Of a stretch of 64,000 nucleotides of DNA, positions 35,327-46,486 are shown piece by piece (positions within the stretch are counted from its first letter, which is position 1; every line of letters starts with the position of its first letter). The position numbers were made by a program, and so were the translations under genes. Origin of the DNA: an uncultured Prochlorococcus sp. (lineage in GTDB: Bacteria; Cyanobacteriota; Cyanobacteriia; PCC-6307; Cyanobiaceae); the NCBI GenBank assembly GCA_902596585.1, contig CACJUL010000003.1:1-64000 (forward strand), given 5' to 3'. Below the pieces are notes generated by a model, which was not told the origin of the DNA, did not search any database, and saw only the letters and a program-made list of their open reading frames with translations.

Positions 35327-36418
35327 CTAAACATTAAATAAGAACTCCATTATATCACCCTCGTTAACAATATATTCCTTGCCTTCACTTCTTAAAAGAC
35401 CTTTGGTTTTTGCATTAGCAATTGAACCTGAATCAATTAAATTTTGATATGAAATAGTCTGAGCTCTTATAAATCCTTTTTCAAAATCAGTATGAATTAC
35501 TCCTGCTGCCTGTGGCGCAGTCATACCATCTTTTATGGTCCATGCTTTTGTCTCCTTTTCTCCGGTAGTGAAATAAGTTTTTAATCCCAATAGTTTATAT
35601 GTTGATCTAATTAAAGAACTTAATCCCCCTTCTTCTACTCCTAAACCCATAAGGTAGTCTTTTTTATCTTCGGGATCTAACTCTATTAATTCAGATTCGA
35701 CTTGCGCTGATATTTTTATACACTCTGTATTTTCATTGTTTGCAAAACTCTGAACTCTTGATGAGAAATCATTACCTTCAGCTAAATCATTTTCATTCAA
35801 ATTTGTTGCGTAAATAATTGGTTTAGCAGTAAGGAAGCCTAGTTGCTTAATTATTAAATTTTCTTCTTCACTCAAAGATATTGATCTAACTGAAAGGCCT
35901 TTCTCTAGCTCTTCTTCAATTTTTTCTAATAAGGTGTCTTCTTTTGCTGCCTCTTTACTAGTTCTAACCTGTTTTTTAATTCTTTCTCTTCTTTTTTGGA
36001 GTTGAGATAAATCAGCTAAATTCAATTCCAGATTAATTATCTCAATGTCATCCAAAGGATCCACCTTTCCAGAAACATGAATTACATCACTATCTTCAAA
36101 GCACCTTACAACATGAACTATTGCATCAACCTCTCTAATGTTTGATAAAAATTTATTTCCCAAACCTTCGCCTTTACTAGCTCCTTTTACTAGTCCTGCG
36201 ATATCTACAAATTCAATTTTTGTTGGGATAATATTTTGGCTAGAACTTAAATTACCTAACTCTTGCAACCTTTGATCTGGGACTGAAACTATGCCTTTAT
36301 TAGGTTCTATAGTACAAAAGGGAAAATTGGCCGCTTGTGCCTTAGCATTTTCTACAAGTGCATTAAATAGAGTTGATTTTCCAACATTTGGTAATCCAAT
36401 AATACCTGCTTTTAACAT
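35327..36418 (-). CDS. ychF: Redox-regulated ATPase/GTPase YchF
   Basis: GIIGLPNVGKSTLFNALVENAKAQAANFPFCTIEPNKGIV. Confidence 0.95.
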   Translation of the reverse strand: MLKAGIIGLPNVGKSTLFNALVENAKAQAANFPFCTIEPNKGIVSVPDQRLQELGNLSSSQNIIPTKIEFVDIAGLVKGASKGEGLGNKFLSNIREVDAIVHVVRCFEDSDVIHVSGKVDPLDDIEIINLELNLADLSQLQKRRERIKKQVRTSKEAAKEDTLLEKIEEELEKGLSVRSISLSEEENLIIKQLGFLTAKPIIYATNLNENDLAEGNDFSSRVQSFANNENTECIKISAQVESELIELDPEDKKDYLMGLGVEEGGLSSLIRSTYKLLGLKTYFTTGEKETKAWTIKDGMTAPQAAGVIHTDFEKGFIRAQTISYQNLIDSGSIANAKTKGLLRSEGKEYIVNEGDIMEFLFNV

Positions 36419-36562
36419 TTGAAAAAAATTATGGAAAAATTATCAAGAAAACATCTTCTAGTAATATAGTATTTACTTAACCAATCTTGGATAAGTTATT
36501 TATAATCGTTTTGATTATTTATTTAGTTCCTAAATATTCTCTAATTCTGCTTTTAAAAAGAA

Positions 36563-37624
36563 ATGTTTGATTTAATAAAAAAAAATATAAATTTAAGAAG
36601 TGGAATTATATTGCTTTCTTTAGCTATATTTTTCGTTTTTATAACCAATCCCTTAAAGAAAAATAAGTCAAAAGATATTTCTGATTTTGTGGTTCAAGTT
36701 AAAAAAGGAATCCTATCAGATTCAATTAATACTAGTGGGGAAGTAAAAGCAATCAGGACAAGCAATATTGGCCCCAGGAAGCAAGGTGTAATTAAAGAAA
36801 TCAAAGTAGAGGAAGGCGATCTTGTAACAAAAGATCAGGTTTTAGCTTCTCTTGATGATGAAGACTTCATCTATAAAATTGAAGAACTTGAATTAAATGT
36901 AGAAAAACAAAAATCTGAATTTTTAAGAAGGGAATATTTATATCAAGAAGGCGCAGTAAGCAGAGAGGATTATGAAAGTTATAAAAATAACTACAAGATT
37001 AGTAGCGCTAAACTTAATGATGCAAAAGCTGAAAAAAGTTTCTATTTGATAAAAGCTCCTTATGGAGGAAAGATAACTGCAAAATATGCGGAGATAGGAT
37101 CTTATGTCACCCCAAGTACAAATTTAAGTTCAGACCCTAAAACCAAAAACTTTATATTTGAACTATCAGAGGGGCTAGAAATTGTTGCCAAAGTTCCCGA
37201 GAGTGACATTGGCAGAATAAAAATAGGTCAAGAAGCATCAGTAAGAATTGAGGCTTATCCCTCAAAAAAATATATTGCTGTAGTTAAAAAAATAGCTACA
37301 AGAGCTGTAAAAGATAATAATGTAACCTCATTCGAAGTGACTTTAAATTTTAAAGATATTTCTGAAGAAATTAAAATTGGAATGACTGCAGATCTTGAAT
37401 TTAGAGTCGAAGGTAACGAAGAAAAAATCTTAGTTCCAACAGTTTCTATCGTTACTGAGAATGGTGAAAAAGGAATCTTGAAAGTTGATAAAAACAATTC
37501 TCCAAAGTTTGAAAAAATCGAGATTGGTATTAGTAGTGGAAATAAAACTTCAGTAATTGATGGATTAGAACCTGGAGAGCAAATCTTTATTGATATTCCA
37601 CCTTGGGCTAAGAAGAGAAAATGA
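36563..37624 (+). CDS. HlyD-family periplasmic adaptor/efflux subunit
   Basis: GVIKEIKVEEGDLVTKDQVLASLDDEDF; coiled coil; KAPYGGKITAKYAEIGSYV. Confidence 0.85.
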   Translation: MFDLIKKNINLRSGIILLSLAIFFVFITNPLKKNKSKDISDFVVQVKKGILSDSINTSGEVKAIRTSNIGPRKQGVIKEIKVEEGDLVTKDQVLASLDDEDFIYKIEELELNVEKQKSEFLRREYLYQEGAVSREDYESYKNNYKISSAKLNDAKAEKSFYLIKAPYGGKITAKYAEIGSYVTPSTNLSSDPKTKNFIFELSEGLEIVAKVPESDIGRIKIGQEASVRIEAYPSKKYIAVVKKIATRAVKDNNVTSFEVTLNFKDISEEIKIGMTADLEFRVEGNEEKILVPTVSIVTENGEKGILKVDKNNSPKFEKIEIGISSGNKTSVIDGLEPGEQIFIDIPPWAKKRK

Positions 37625-40551
37625 GTTTAAAATCTGAAAACTCTAAAAAACCAATTTTACTTTTAGTCGATGGCCATTCACTTGCTTTTAGAAGTTTCTA
37701 TGCATTTAGCAAAGGTATTGATGGAGGTTTAACAACCAAAGAGGGATTTCCAACAAGTGTGACTTATGGATTTCTAAAAAGCCTTCTTGATAATTGCAAA
37801 AATATTAGTCCTGAAGGTGTTTGTATTACTTTTGATACCGAAAAACCTACTTTCAGACATGAATTAGATCCAAATTATAAGGCTAATAGAGATGTAGCAC
37901 CAGATGTTTTTTTTCAGGATATTGAACAACTAGAAATCATTTTAGAGAAAAGCCTTAATTTACCAATTTTTAAATCTCCTGGTTACGAAGCAGATGATCT
38001 CCTAGGCACAATTGCAAATGATGCTTCTTCTAAAGGATGGTGCGTAAATATTCTTTCTGGGGATCGGGACTTATTTCAATTAGTAGATGATCAAAAAGAT
38101 ATTTATGTACTTTATATGGGTGGTGGTCCATATGCAAAAAGCGGAAATCCAACTCTTATGAATGAAAATGGAGTAAAAGAAAAATTAGGTGTTGCGCCAG
38201 AAAGAGTAGTTGATCTTAAAGCTCTAACTGGTGATAGTTCTGATAATATTCCTGGTATTAAAGGGGTAGGTCCAAAAACTGCAATTAATCTACTAAAAGA
38301 AAACGATACACTTGATGGGATATATAAGGCTTTGGACAAGATTCAGCAGAACAATGATAAAAAATATAAAGGATTCATCAAAGGTTCGATTATAGAAAAG
38401 CTTAGAAACGATAAGCATAATGCTTTTCTTTCTAGAGATTTAGCAAAAATAAATACTGAAGTGCCTTTGATATTAAGTGATGGTTATGAATTAAAAAATA
38501 TAAATCAAGAACTTCTCTCAGAGTCACTGAAAAAACTTGAATTATCAACACTACTTCGGCAAATTCAAATTTTTAATTCAACTTTTAGCAAAGGTGGTTT
38601 TGACAAAAATAATGTAGCTAAAGAGGAGGAGAAGGCACCAAAAGTCGCAGGCAATAATGAATTAGAAAATAGTGAAAATAAAATCCCTAAAATCAACGTA
38701 ACTGTTGTAAATGATTTCGAATTACTTGATAAATTAATTCAAAGATTAGATAAGACTAATCAAATAGTTTCTTTAGATACAGAGACCAATAGTTTAAATC
38801 CAATCGATGCGGAACTTGTTGGGATAGGGTTATGTCTTGGAGAAGAAAATGATGATTTATTTTATATACCTCTTGGTCATCAAACAAAAAAGGAGATCCC
38901 CAATCAATTATCAATTGAAGATGTTTTCTCAAAGCTAAGAAATTGGATAGAAGATCCAAAAAAAGAAAAGGCACTCCAAAATTCTAAATTTGATAGGCAA
39001 ATATTTTTTAATCATGGACTTGATCTTAAAGGCGTAACCTTTGACACCTTGTTAGCAGACTACCTTCTTAATAATCAGGAGAAACATGGGTTAAGTGAAA
39101 TTAGTTTAAGATTATTTGGATTTAAGCCTCCTTCATTTAAGGAGACAGTTGGAAAAAATAAAGACTTTTCATTTGTTGATATTGATGAAGCAAGTATTTA
39201 CTGCGGTTATGATGTTTTTCTAACTTTTAAGATTGTCAAAATTTTTAAAGAAAGTTTTTCAAAGGAAAAAGATGAATTAATCAAATTGTTCGAAGAAATC
39301 GAGCTACCCTTAGAGCCGGTATTGTCACAAATGGAAATGAATGGCATAACTATCGACATCCCTTATTTGGATAAACTCTCCAAAGAATTAAAGAGTACCT
39401 TAGAAGATATTGAAAGTAAAGTTTATGAGTTAGCAGAGGAAAGTTTCAATCTATCTTCACCTAAACAACTTGGTGAGATCTTGTTTGAAAAATTAAATTT
39501 GGATAAGAAAAAATCAAGGAAAACAAAAACAGGATGGAGCACCGATGCAGTAGTTCTGGAAAGATTAGTCGACGAACATGAAATAATCCAACATTTAATA
39601 AAACATAGAACTCTTAGCAAATTACTTAGCACCTATATTGATGCTCTCCCAAATCTTATTAACGAAAAAACAGGGAGAGTTCATACAAACTTTAATCAAG
39701 CTGCTACAGCGACTGGGAGACTAAGTAGTAGCAATCCTAATCTTCAAAATATCCCTGTTAGGACTGAATTTAGTAGGAGAATCAGAAAAGCATTCTTGCC
39801 TGAAAAAAATTGGAAACTTTTATCAGCTGATTATTCTCAGATCGAATTAAGAATACTCGCTCACTTAGCAGATGAAGAAATACTAATAAATGCATTTCAT
39901 AAAAATGATGACATTCATTCTTTGACTGCAAGATTAATTTTTGAGAAAGAAGAAATTTCTTCTGATGAGAGGAGAGTTGGGAAAACTATAAATTTCGGAG
40001 TTATCTATGGTATGGGAATTAAAAAGTTTGCACGTTCTACAGGAGTAAGTACTCCTGAAGCAAAAGAATTCCTAATAAAATACAAAGAAAGATATTCAAA
40101 AATTTTCAAATTTCTTGAACTTCAAGAAAGGCTTGCCTTATCAAAAGGTTATGTAAAAACAATTTTTGGTAGAAAGAGAGAATTTAAGTTTGATAAAAAT
40201 GGACTTGGAAGATTACTAGGAAAAGATCCTTACGAAATTGATTTGCAAGCCGCAAGAAGAGCTGGCATGGAAGCACAGTCACTTAGAGCCGCAGCCAATG
40301 CCCCAATTCAGGGTTCAAGTGCAGATATTATTAAAATTGCAATGGTTCAACTAAATAAAAAATTCATAGAAATGAATGTTCCAGCAAAAATGCTTTTACA
40401 AGTACATGATGAATTATTGTTTGAAGTTGAACCAGATTCTTTGGAAATTACGACGAAATTAGTAAAGAAGACTATGGAAGATTGTGTAAAATTAAATGTG
40501 CCTCTTTTAGTTGATGTTGGAATTGGAGACAATTGGATGGAGACAAAATAA
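37621..40551 (+). CDS. polA: DNA polymerase I
   Basis: 5' nuclease, 3' exonuclease-like and family A polymerase motifs (SADYSQIELRILAHLADE, LLQVHDELLFEVE). Confidence 0.97.
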   Translation: MSLKSENSKKPILLLVDGHSLAFRSFYAFSKGIDGGLTTKEGFPTSVTYGFLKSLLDNCKNISPEGVCITFDTEKPTFRHELDPNYKANRDVAPDVFFQDIEQLEIILEKSLNLPIFKSPGYEADDLLGTIANDASSKGWCVNILSGDRDLFQLVDDQKDIYVLYMGGGPYAKSGNPTLMNENGVKEKLGVAPERVVDLKALTGDSSDNIPGIKGVGPKTAINLLKENDTLDGIYKALDKIQQNNDKKYKGFIKGSIIEKLRNDKHNAFLSRDLAKINTEVPLILSDGYELKNINQELLSESLKKLELSTLLRQIQIFNSTFSKGGFDKNNVAKEEEKAPKVAGNNELENSENKIPKINVTVVNDFELLDKLIQRLDKTNQIVSLDTETNSLNPIDAELVGIGLCLGEENDDLFYIPLGHQTKKEIPNQLSIEDVFSKLRNWIEDPKKEKALQNSKFDRQIFFNHGLDLKGVTFDTLLADYLLNNQEKHGLSEISLRLFGFKPPSFKETVGKNKDFSFVDIDEASIYCGYDVFLTFKIVKIFKESFSKEKDELIKLFEEIELPLEPVLSQMEMNGITIDIPYLDKLSKELKSTLEDIESKVYELAEESFNLSSPKQLGEILFEKLNLDKKKSRKTKTGWSTDAVVLERLVDEHEIIQHLIKHRTLSKLLSTYIDALPNLINEKTGRVHTNFNQAATATGRLSSSNPNLQNIPVRTEFSRRIRKAFLPEKNWKLLSADYSQIELRILAHLADEEILINAFHKNDDIHSLTARLIFEKEEISSDERRVGKTINFGVIYGMGIKKFARSTGVSTPEAKEFLIKYKERYSKIFKFLELQERLALSKGYVKTIFGRKREFKFDKNGLGRLLGKDPYEIDLQAARRAGMEAQSLRAAANAPIQGSSADIIKIAMVQLNKKFIEMNVPAKMLLQVHDELLFEVEPDSLEITTKLVKKTMEDCVKLNVPLLVDVGIGDNWMETK

Positions 40552-40575
40552 ACCTTATGAAATACTTATTTTAAG

Positions 40576-42045
40576 ATGATCAAACTTTTTAATACTTTAA
40601 GCAAAAAAGTTGAGGTTTTCAAACCTATTGATGATGTAGTAAAAATTTATTGTTGTGGGGTAACTGTTTATGATTTATGTCATCTTGGTCATGCCAGAAG
40701 TTATATCGCTTGGGATGTATTGAGAAGATTTTTAATTTACAGTGATTTCAAAGTGAAGTATGTTCAAAATTTTACAGATATTGATGACAAGATCTTAAAA
40801 AGAGCGAAAGAAGAAAGCAGTTCAATGAAGGAAGTATCTGAAAAGAATATCATTGAATTTCACAAAGATATGGATTCTTTAGGGATAATGCGTCCGGATA
40901 GCATGCCAAGAGCAACGAATCATATATGCAATATCTGTTCCTTCATAACAATCCTTGAGGACAAAGGTTATGCATACTCTAGGGATGGAGACGTTTATTA
41001 TTCTGTTTTCAAAAATAAAAATTATGGAAAGCTAAGTAATCAAAATTTACAAGAACAAAATATCAATCAGCAAGGAAGAATGGTTAATGAGGAAAATAGT
41101 AAAAAACTTAATCCGCAAGACTTTGCGCTATGGAAAAAAGCCAAAGATGATGAACCATTTTTTGATTCGCCATGGGGTAAAGGTAGGCCAGGATGGCATA
41201 TTGAATGTTCTGCGATGGTTAAAAATGAATTAGGAGATACTATCGATATCCATTTAGGTGGTTCTGATTTGATTTTTCCACATCATGAGAATGAAATCGC
41301 CCAATCAGAAGCAGCCAATGGCAAAAAGCTAGCGAACTATTGGTTACACAATGGGATGGTCAATGTAAATGGACAAAAGATGAGTAAATCCCTTAAAAAT
41401 TTTAAAACTATCAGAGAGCTAATTAAGTCAGGTATAAGCCCTATGACTTTGCGATATTTTGTTATGACCGTGAATTATAGAAAACCACTTGATTTTACTG
41501 AAGAAGCTTTAAGGAGTGCTTCAGAAGCTTGGAAAAATATTAATGTAGCCCTTTCTTTTATGGATCTTACAAAAGGTGTTTTTAGATCTATTGATAAAGA
41601 TGAATTTATCGAAGAAGAATATAAAGAGAAAATAAGTTTTGAATTATCTCAAAAAACGCTTAAATTTTCTGAGGCTCTGGGAAATGACCTCAATACAGCA
41701 GGTGCTATTGCAGTTATTTACGATTTAGCGAAGCCATTAAAAAACTTTTTAAACCAATTTCAAAGGGTTGAAGGTTTTAAAATAGACCTAAATCAAAAAT
41801 TCTTTCTACTTGAAAATTTTAAAACTCTTGCAAAGTTGACTGAGGTACTTGGTCTTAAAAAAGAAGTTTTAGTAAAAGAAAATAAAATATCAGAAGAAGA
41901 AATATCATCTCTTATTAATGAAAGATTGAAAGCAAAAATGGAAAAGAATTATGCGAAGGCCGATGAAATAAGAAATTTGTTAAAAGAAAAAGGTATTGAA
42001 CTTATTGATCAATCAAAGGAAATAACAACATGGATAAGGGTCTAA
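40576..42045 (+). CDS. cysS: Cysteinyl-tRNA synthetase
   Basis: CCGVTVYDLCHLGHARSYIAWD; GWHIECSAM; KMSKSLKNF. Confidence 0.97.
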   Translation: MIKLFNTLSKKVEVFKPIDDVVKIYCCGVTVYDLCHLGHARSYIAWDVLRRFLIYSDFKVKYVQNFTDIDDKILKRAKEESSSMKEVSEKNIIEFHKDMDSLGIMRPDSMPRATNHICNICSFITILEDKGYAYSRDGDVYYSVFKNKNYGKLSNQNLQEQNINQQGRMVNEENSKKLNPQDFALWKKAKDDEPFFDSPWGKGRPGWHIECSAMVKNELGDTIDIHLGGSDLIFPHHENEIAQSEAANGKKLANYWLHNGMVNVNGQKMSKSLKNFKTIRELIKSGISPMTLRYFVMTVNYRKPLDFTEEALRSASEAWKNINVALSFMDLTKGVFRSIDKDEFIEEEYKEKISFELSQKTLKFSEALGNDLNTAGAIAVIYDLAKPLKNFLNQFQRVEGFKIDLNQKFFLLENFKTLAKLTEVLGLKKEVLVKENKISEEEISSLINERLKAKMEKNYAKADEIRNLLKEKGIELIDQSKEITTWIRV

Positions 42046-42127
42046 ATTTTAAGAAAAAAACCAATTTGAAATTTTTGTTTTTTAAATACACCTTTAAATG
42101 GGAAGATATTAGAAATATCAGAGAAAA

Positions 42128-43357
42128 TTGAAATACATTACTGTGCTCGGTTCTACTGGTTCAATAGGGACTCAAACTCTCGAAATAGCTAGTGAGCAGC
42201 CTGATAAGTTTAAAGCCGTAGCTCTTTCTGCAGGAAGAAATATTAATTTATTAACTCAACAAGTTAAAACACATAAACCAGAGGTAGTTGCAATTGAGGA
42301 TGAAAGTCTTATAGAAGATTTAAAAGATAATATTAATAACTTAGATTTAGATGATGCTCCCTTGGTTTTAGGTGGAAAGCAGGGGATTAACGCAGTTGCA
42401 GCATGGGATAAGGCAGATACTGTGGTAACAGGGATAGTAGGTTGTGCAGGCTTAATTCCAACAATGTCAGCAATTAATGCGGGGAAAAATATTGCACTTG
42501 CTAACAAAGAAACTTTAATTGCGGCAGGACCAATTGTTATTCCTGCATTAAAGAAAAATAATAGTAGGCTATTACCTGCTGATTCAGAACACTCTGCTAT
42601 CTTTCAATGTTTACAAGGATTACCTAATTATGAAAATGCAGATTTTTCAACAGGAGTGATGCCTAAGGGATTAAAAGCCATACATTTAACAGCTTCTGGT
42701 GGTGCTTTCAGAGATTGGGCCGTTGAGGATTTAAAGCATGTCACGGTGGAAGATGCGACTTCACATCCTAATTGGGATATGGGTAAAAAAATAACTGTAG
42801 ATTCTGCAACTCTTATGAATAAAGGATTAGAAGTTATAGAAGCTCATTATTTATTTGGGACCTCTTACGAAAATATCGAAATAGTTATCCACCCTCAAAG
42901 TATTATTCATTCAATGATTGAGATGGAAGATTCTTCAGTATTAGCTCAATTAGGTTGGCCAGATATGAAGCTACCTATTTTATATGCGATGAGTTGGCCT
43001 GAAAGATTTAAAACAAATTGGAAAAGATTAAACCTAAGTGAAATTGGGAAATTAACTTTTAAAGAGCCAGACGAGTTTAAATATCCATGCATGGGACTTG
43101 CCTATGCTGCAGGAAAATCTTCTGGGACTATGCCTGCAGTCTTAAATGCTGCTAATGAAATGGCTGTTGAACAATTCCTCAAAGAAAAAATTTCTTTTCA
43201 AGAAATTCCAATATTTATAAGTAAAGCTTGTGAATCACATATGAAGAATTTGAATTTGAGTCCCGAATTGGAGGATATTCTTGAGGTAGACAATTGGGCC
43301 AGACTTTTTGTTAAGCAAGAAATTAAAAAAGGGAAAAAATACGTAAGTATTGGATAA
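42128..43357 (+). CDS. dxr: 1-deoxy-D-xylulose-5-phosphate reductoisomerase
   Basis: [48 protein letters not shown]. Confidence 0.97.
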   Translation: MKYITVLGSTGSIGTQTLEIASEQPDKFKAVALSAGRNINLLTQQVKTHKPEVVAIEDESLIEDLKDNINNLDLDDAPLVLGGKQGINAVAAWDKADTVVTGIVGCAGLIPTMSAINAGKNIALANKETLIAAGPIVIPALKKNNSRLLPADSEHSAIFQCLQGLPNYENADFSTGVMPKGLKAIHLTASGGAFRDWAVEDLKHVTVEDATSHPNWDMGKKITVDSATLMNKGLEVIEAHYLFGTSYENIEIVIHPQSIIHSMIEMEDSSVLAQLGWPDMKLPILYAMSWPERFKTNWKRLNLSEIGKLTFKEPDEFKYPCMGLAYAAGKSSGTMPAVLNAANEMAVEQFLKEKISFQEIPIFISKACESHMKNLNLSPELEDILEVDNWARLFVKQEIKKGKKYVSIG

Positions 43358-43359
43358 AA

Positions 43360-43701
43360 GTGAATATTAAAAAACATCTTCTACTATGCGCAACACCCAC
43401 AAAACAGAAATGCTTTAAAGGCAATGAAGGTCAAAAAGCATGGGAATGTCTGAAAAAGACTTTAAAAAAATTTGAGAATGATCCCTCTACCAAAAACGTT
43501 CATATATTAAGATCAAAAGCTGACTGTTTAAGAGTATGTAAGAACGGCCCAATTCTTCTTGTCTGGCCTGATGGTATTTGGTATGAGAAAGTTTCTCCAG
43601 AAAAAATTTCAGAGATTTTTACCTCACATATTATTAACGGTAAGCCAATAGAAAAATGGATTTTTAAAAAAACACCATTTTTAAATAATCCTAGATACTA
43701 A
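43360..43701 (+). CDS. (2Fe-2S) thioredoxin-like ferredoxin
   Basis: LLCATPTKQKC...WECLKKTL...SKADCLRVCKNGPILLVWPDGIWY. Confidence 0.8.
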   Translation: MNIKKHLLLCATPTKQKCFKGNEGQKAWECLKKTLKKFENDPSTKNVHILRSKADCLRVCKNGPILLVWPDGIWYEKVSPEKISEIFTSHIINGKPIEKWIFKKTPFLNNPRY

Positions 43702-44776
43702 TTAACCAGTTCTTTACGACTTCGTCTGACCAGCAGCCATTAATCGAGTGAAAACCATTATGACCTCCTTTTTCGGTTATAAAAATAGTGACTTTATCAA
43801 TAGATTCTTTTCTTAAATTCAAAGTATCCTTATATGGAACCCAGGGATCATCCTTGGCATGAATAAAAAGCATTGGAGGTAATTTTTTTATTGAGTTTTT
43901 GATTCTAAATATTGGAGAAGCTTTAATATAATAATCCTCTAAAGAATTAAATCCCCAACTAGGAGCTGTAAATTTCTGATCAAATTCTCTTATACTTTTT
44001 AAATTTCTAATTTTTATTCTTAATTTCTCGTTATCAAGGAGTTTGCCTTCATCATTAAATCCCTCCCATAACTGATTTTTTAAGCGGTGAAGTAACCATT
44101 TTTGGTAGATAGAATTTCTAGGTTTTTCAATACAGAGACTGCATGAAGATAAATCTAAAGGGCTACTAACGGAGGCAAGGCCATCTAAAAGTTTTTCTCC
44201 TTTGTCTTCATCGTAATCTAGGCAGGCATTTAAAAGAATTGTTCCGCCTAAAGATAATCCAACTCCGTAAATTGGAAGATTATTCATCTTAATGAGATCT
44301 TTAAACTCTAAATTAATGAATTTCTTAAAATAATTAATTGCTGAAATAACATCACTGGAACATCTAGCACAATAATTTCCTTTAGCTAAATATCTCGCTG
44401 ATCCAGATCCTCTTAGATTTAATTTAAGAACTCCAAAACCATTATTTGCTAATTTCCTAGATATTCTTCTTAAACCAAACCGTTTAGTTGAGCCCCCTAA
44501 ACCATGTGTAACGATTACAAAACCCCTAAGTGATTTTAAATTTTCAGGTAATTCTAAAAAACCTAAAAGATAATCACATTCAAATTTTTTAGAAAGAATT
44601 TTATTAATCGGAAAGAATATTTTTTTATTTGTTATTGATTTACCAAAATCAATAACAAAAGTATCTCTCAAAGTTTGTAAGTCGCCACCTATCCAAGGTA
44701 AGACTTCTCGAAATGGCTTATTTTTTACGTAATCTGAAAAACTAAAAGATATACTATTGTTTCTCCCCAACTCCAA
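43691..44776 (-). CDS. YheT-family alpha/beta hydrolase
   Basis: VIVTHGLGGSTKRFGLRRISRKLANNGFGVLKLNLRGSGSA; GVGLSLGGTILLNACLDYD. Confidence 0.85.
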   Translation of the reverse strand: MELGRNNSISFSFSDYVKNKPFREVLPWIGGDLQTLRDTFVIDFGKSITNKKIFFPINKILSKKFECDYLLGFLELPENLKSLRGFVIVTHGLGGSTKRFGLRRISRKLANNGFGVLKLNLRGSGSARYLAKGNYCARCSSDVISAINYFKKFINLEFKDLIKMNNLPIYGVGLSLGGTILLNACLDYDEDKGEKLLDGLASVSSPLDLSSCSLCIEKPRNSIYQKWLLHRLKNQLWEGFNDEGKLLDNEKLRIKIRNLKSIREFDQKFTAPSWGFNSLEDYYIKASPIFRIKNSIKKLPPMLFIHAKDDPWVPYKDTLNLRKESIDKVTIFITEKGGHNGFHSINGCWSDEVVKNWLISI

Positions 44777-46178
44777 GATCCTTTAATTCTCCAATCAAAT
44801 CATTCAGTACCTTTTTTGCATCACCAAAGACCATTGAGGTATTAGGCAGATCAAATAAATCATTTTTTATTCCGGAGTAACCTGCACTCATACCGCGCTT
44901 AATTACAAATACCGTTCTTGCTTCCTGCACATCAAGAACTGGCATGCCATATAAAGGAGAAGAGCTATCATTTTTAGCTTGAGGATTAACCACATCATTT
45001 GCTCCTAAAACTAAAACAACATCCGTTGCTGGAAAATCAGGATTTACAACGTCCATCTCTTTAAGTTGTTCGTAAGGAACATCTGCTTCTGCTAAAAGTA
45101 CATTCATATGTCCAGGCATCCTCCCTGCTACAGGATGAATTGCGTAAACAACTTCAATACCATTTTGCTCTAGTTTTTTTGTCACTTCTCTTAAAGTATG
45201 TTGAGCTTGAGCTACTGCCAGACCATAACCAGGAACAATAATTACCTTGTTGGCTGCTTCTAAAGTCAATGCACATTCTTCAACACTGCAAGAAGTTATA
45301 TTTGTATATTCTCCTGAACCAGAAGAGGCCGTACTTTGAGCAGATAAAGATCCTCCAAAAAGAACTGAGACCAATGATCTATTCATACCCTTGCACATTA
45401 CTTGAGTAAGTATTAGACCTGCCGCTCCAACCATTGCTCCTGCTATTATCAAAAGCTGACTATTTACAACGAAACCTGCCGCTGCTGCTGCAATCCCTGA
45501 ATAGCTATTTAATAAAGAAATAACAACTGGCATATCAGCTCCACCAATTGGCAAAGTAACTCCAATACCTAATAGAGAAGAAACTATAACTAAAAGCCAA
45601 ATTGAACTGGTATTACCGTTTATCAAATCAAAAAAGGCTATTAAAGAAGCAACTGCAAAAACAATATTTACAAAATGTCTAACTTTGCTCTGCGTCCATC
45701 CTGGGGTTGACAACCAACCCTGTAGCTTTGCCATTGCCACAATTGAACCTGTGAAAGTTATGGCACCAACAAATATTGAAACAGATATAGAAACTTGGTT
45801 AATAAGTGAACTACTAGATATAGGGAAAATAGCTACTCCCAAGGCCACTAAAAGTGATGACATTCCTCCACAACCATTGAACAATGCCACTGTTTCAGGC
45901 ATAGAGGTCATAGGTACTTTTTTTGCAAGTATTGCTCCGAATAAACTTCCTGTGATTGATCCGATTATTATCCAAATCCAAGACTGAATAGCAATTCCAG
46001 ATGTTCCCAAATAATAAGAAAGTAATCCAACTACTGATAGCGACATTGCAAATGCAGCTAATCTATTGGCATCCCTTGCTGATTTTACTTTTGACAATCC
46101 TTTTATTCCCAAAGCCAGCAAAAGTACGGCTAGAAGGTCAATTACGAATTGAATGATTTCAGGTAGAGTCATGTTCAA
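44754..46178 (-). CDS. pntB: NAD(P) transhydrogenase subunit beta
   Basis: GYGLAVAQAQHTLREVTKKLEQNGIEVVYAIHPVAGRMPGHMNVLLAEADVPYEQL. Confidence 0.95.
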   Translation of the reverse strand: MNMTLPEIIQFVIDLLAVLLLALGIKGLSKVKSARDANRLAAFAMSLSVVGLLSYYLGTSGIAIQSWIWIIIGSITGSLFGAILAKKVPMTSMPETVALFNGCGGMSSLLVALGVAIFPISSSSLINQVSISVSIFVGAITFTGSIVAMAKLQGWLSTPGWTQSKVRHFVNIVFAVASLIAFFDLINGNTSSIWLLVIVSSLLGIGVTLPIGGADMPVVISLLNSYSGIAAAAAGFVVNSQLLIIAGAMVGAAGLILTQVMCKGMNRSLVSVLFGGSLSAQSTASSGSGEYTNITSCSVEECALTLEAANKVIIVPGYGLAVAQAQHTLREVTKKLEQNGIEVVYAIHPVAGRMPGHMNVLLAEADVPYEQLKEMDVVNPDFPATDVVLVLGANDVVNPQAKNDSSSPLYGMPVLDVQEARTVFVIKRGMSAGYSGIKNDLFDLPNTSMVFGDAKKVLNDLIGELKDLGVGEKQ

Positions 46179-46180
46179 AA

Positions 46181-46474
46181 TTACTTCTTATTTGATGGTT
46201 TACGACTAAACATCGCAAGCATTCGATCAGTTACAAAGAAACCGCCTACAACGTTGAAAAGAGCAAATCCAAGAGAAACTGAACCAATGATTAAAAGTGG
46301 GACGTTACCTTCTGCTTTTACGATACAAGTTAATGCTGCAAGCATTGTTATTCCTGAAATTGCATTTGCTCCACTCATTAGGGGTGTGTGAAGAGTAGGA
46401 GGAACTTTTCCAATTAACTCGAGGCCTAATAAACTACCAAGTAAAAGAACCCAAAGAAGATTTATAAAAGACAT
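46181..46474 (-). CDS. pntA2: NAD(P) transhydrogenase alpha subunit, membrane part
   Basis: VPPTLHTPLMSGANAISGITMLAAL. Confidence 0.9.
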   Translation of the reverse strand: MSFINLLWVLLLGSLLGLELIGKVPPTLHTPLMSGANAISGITMLAALTCIVKAEGNVPLLIIGSVSLGFALFNVVGGFFVTDRMLAMFSRKPSNKK

Positions 46475-46486
46475 AATTTTAAAACC

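Noticed and set aside
37255-37497. Antisense ORFs inside polA, pnt, psbD/psbC, cysS, dxr, selO and other core genes
   Set aside because: Opposite-strand ORFs inside strongly recognisable genes, without their own family signatures.
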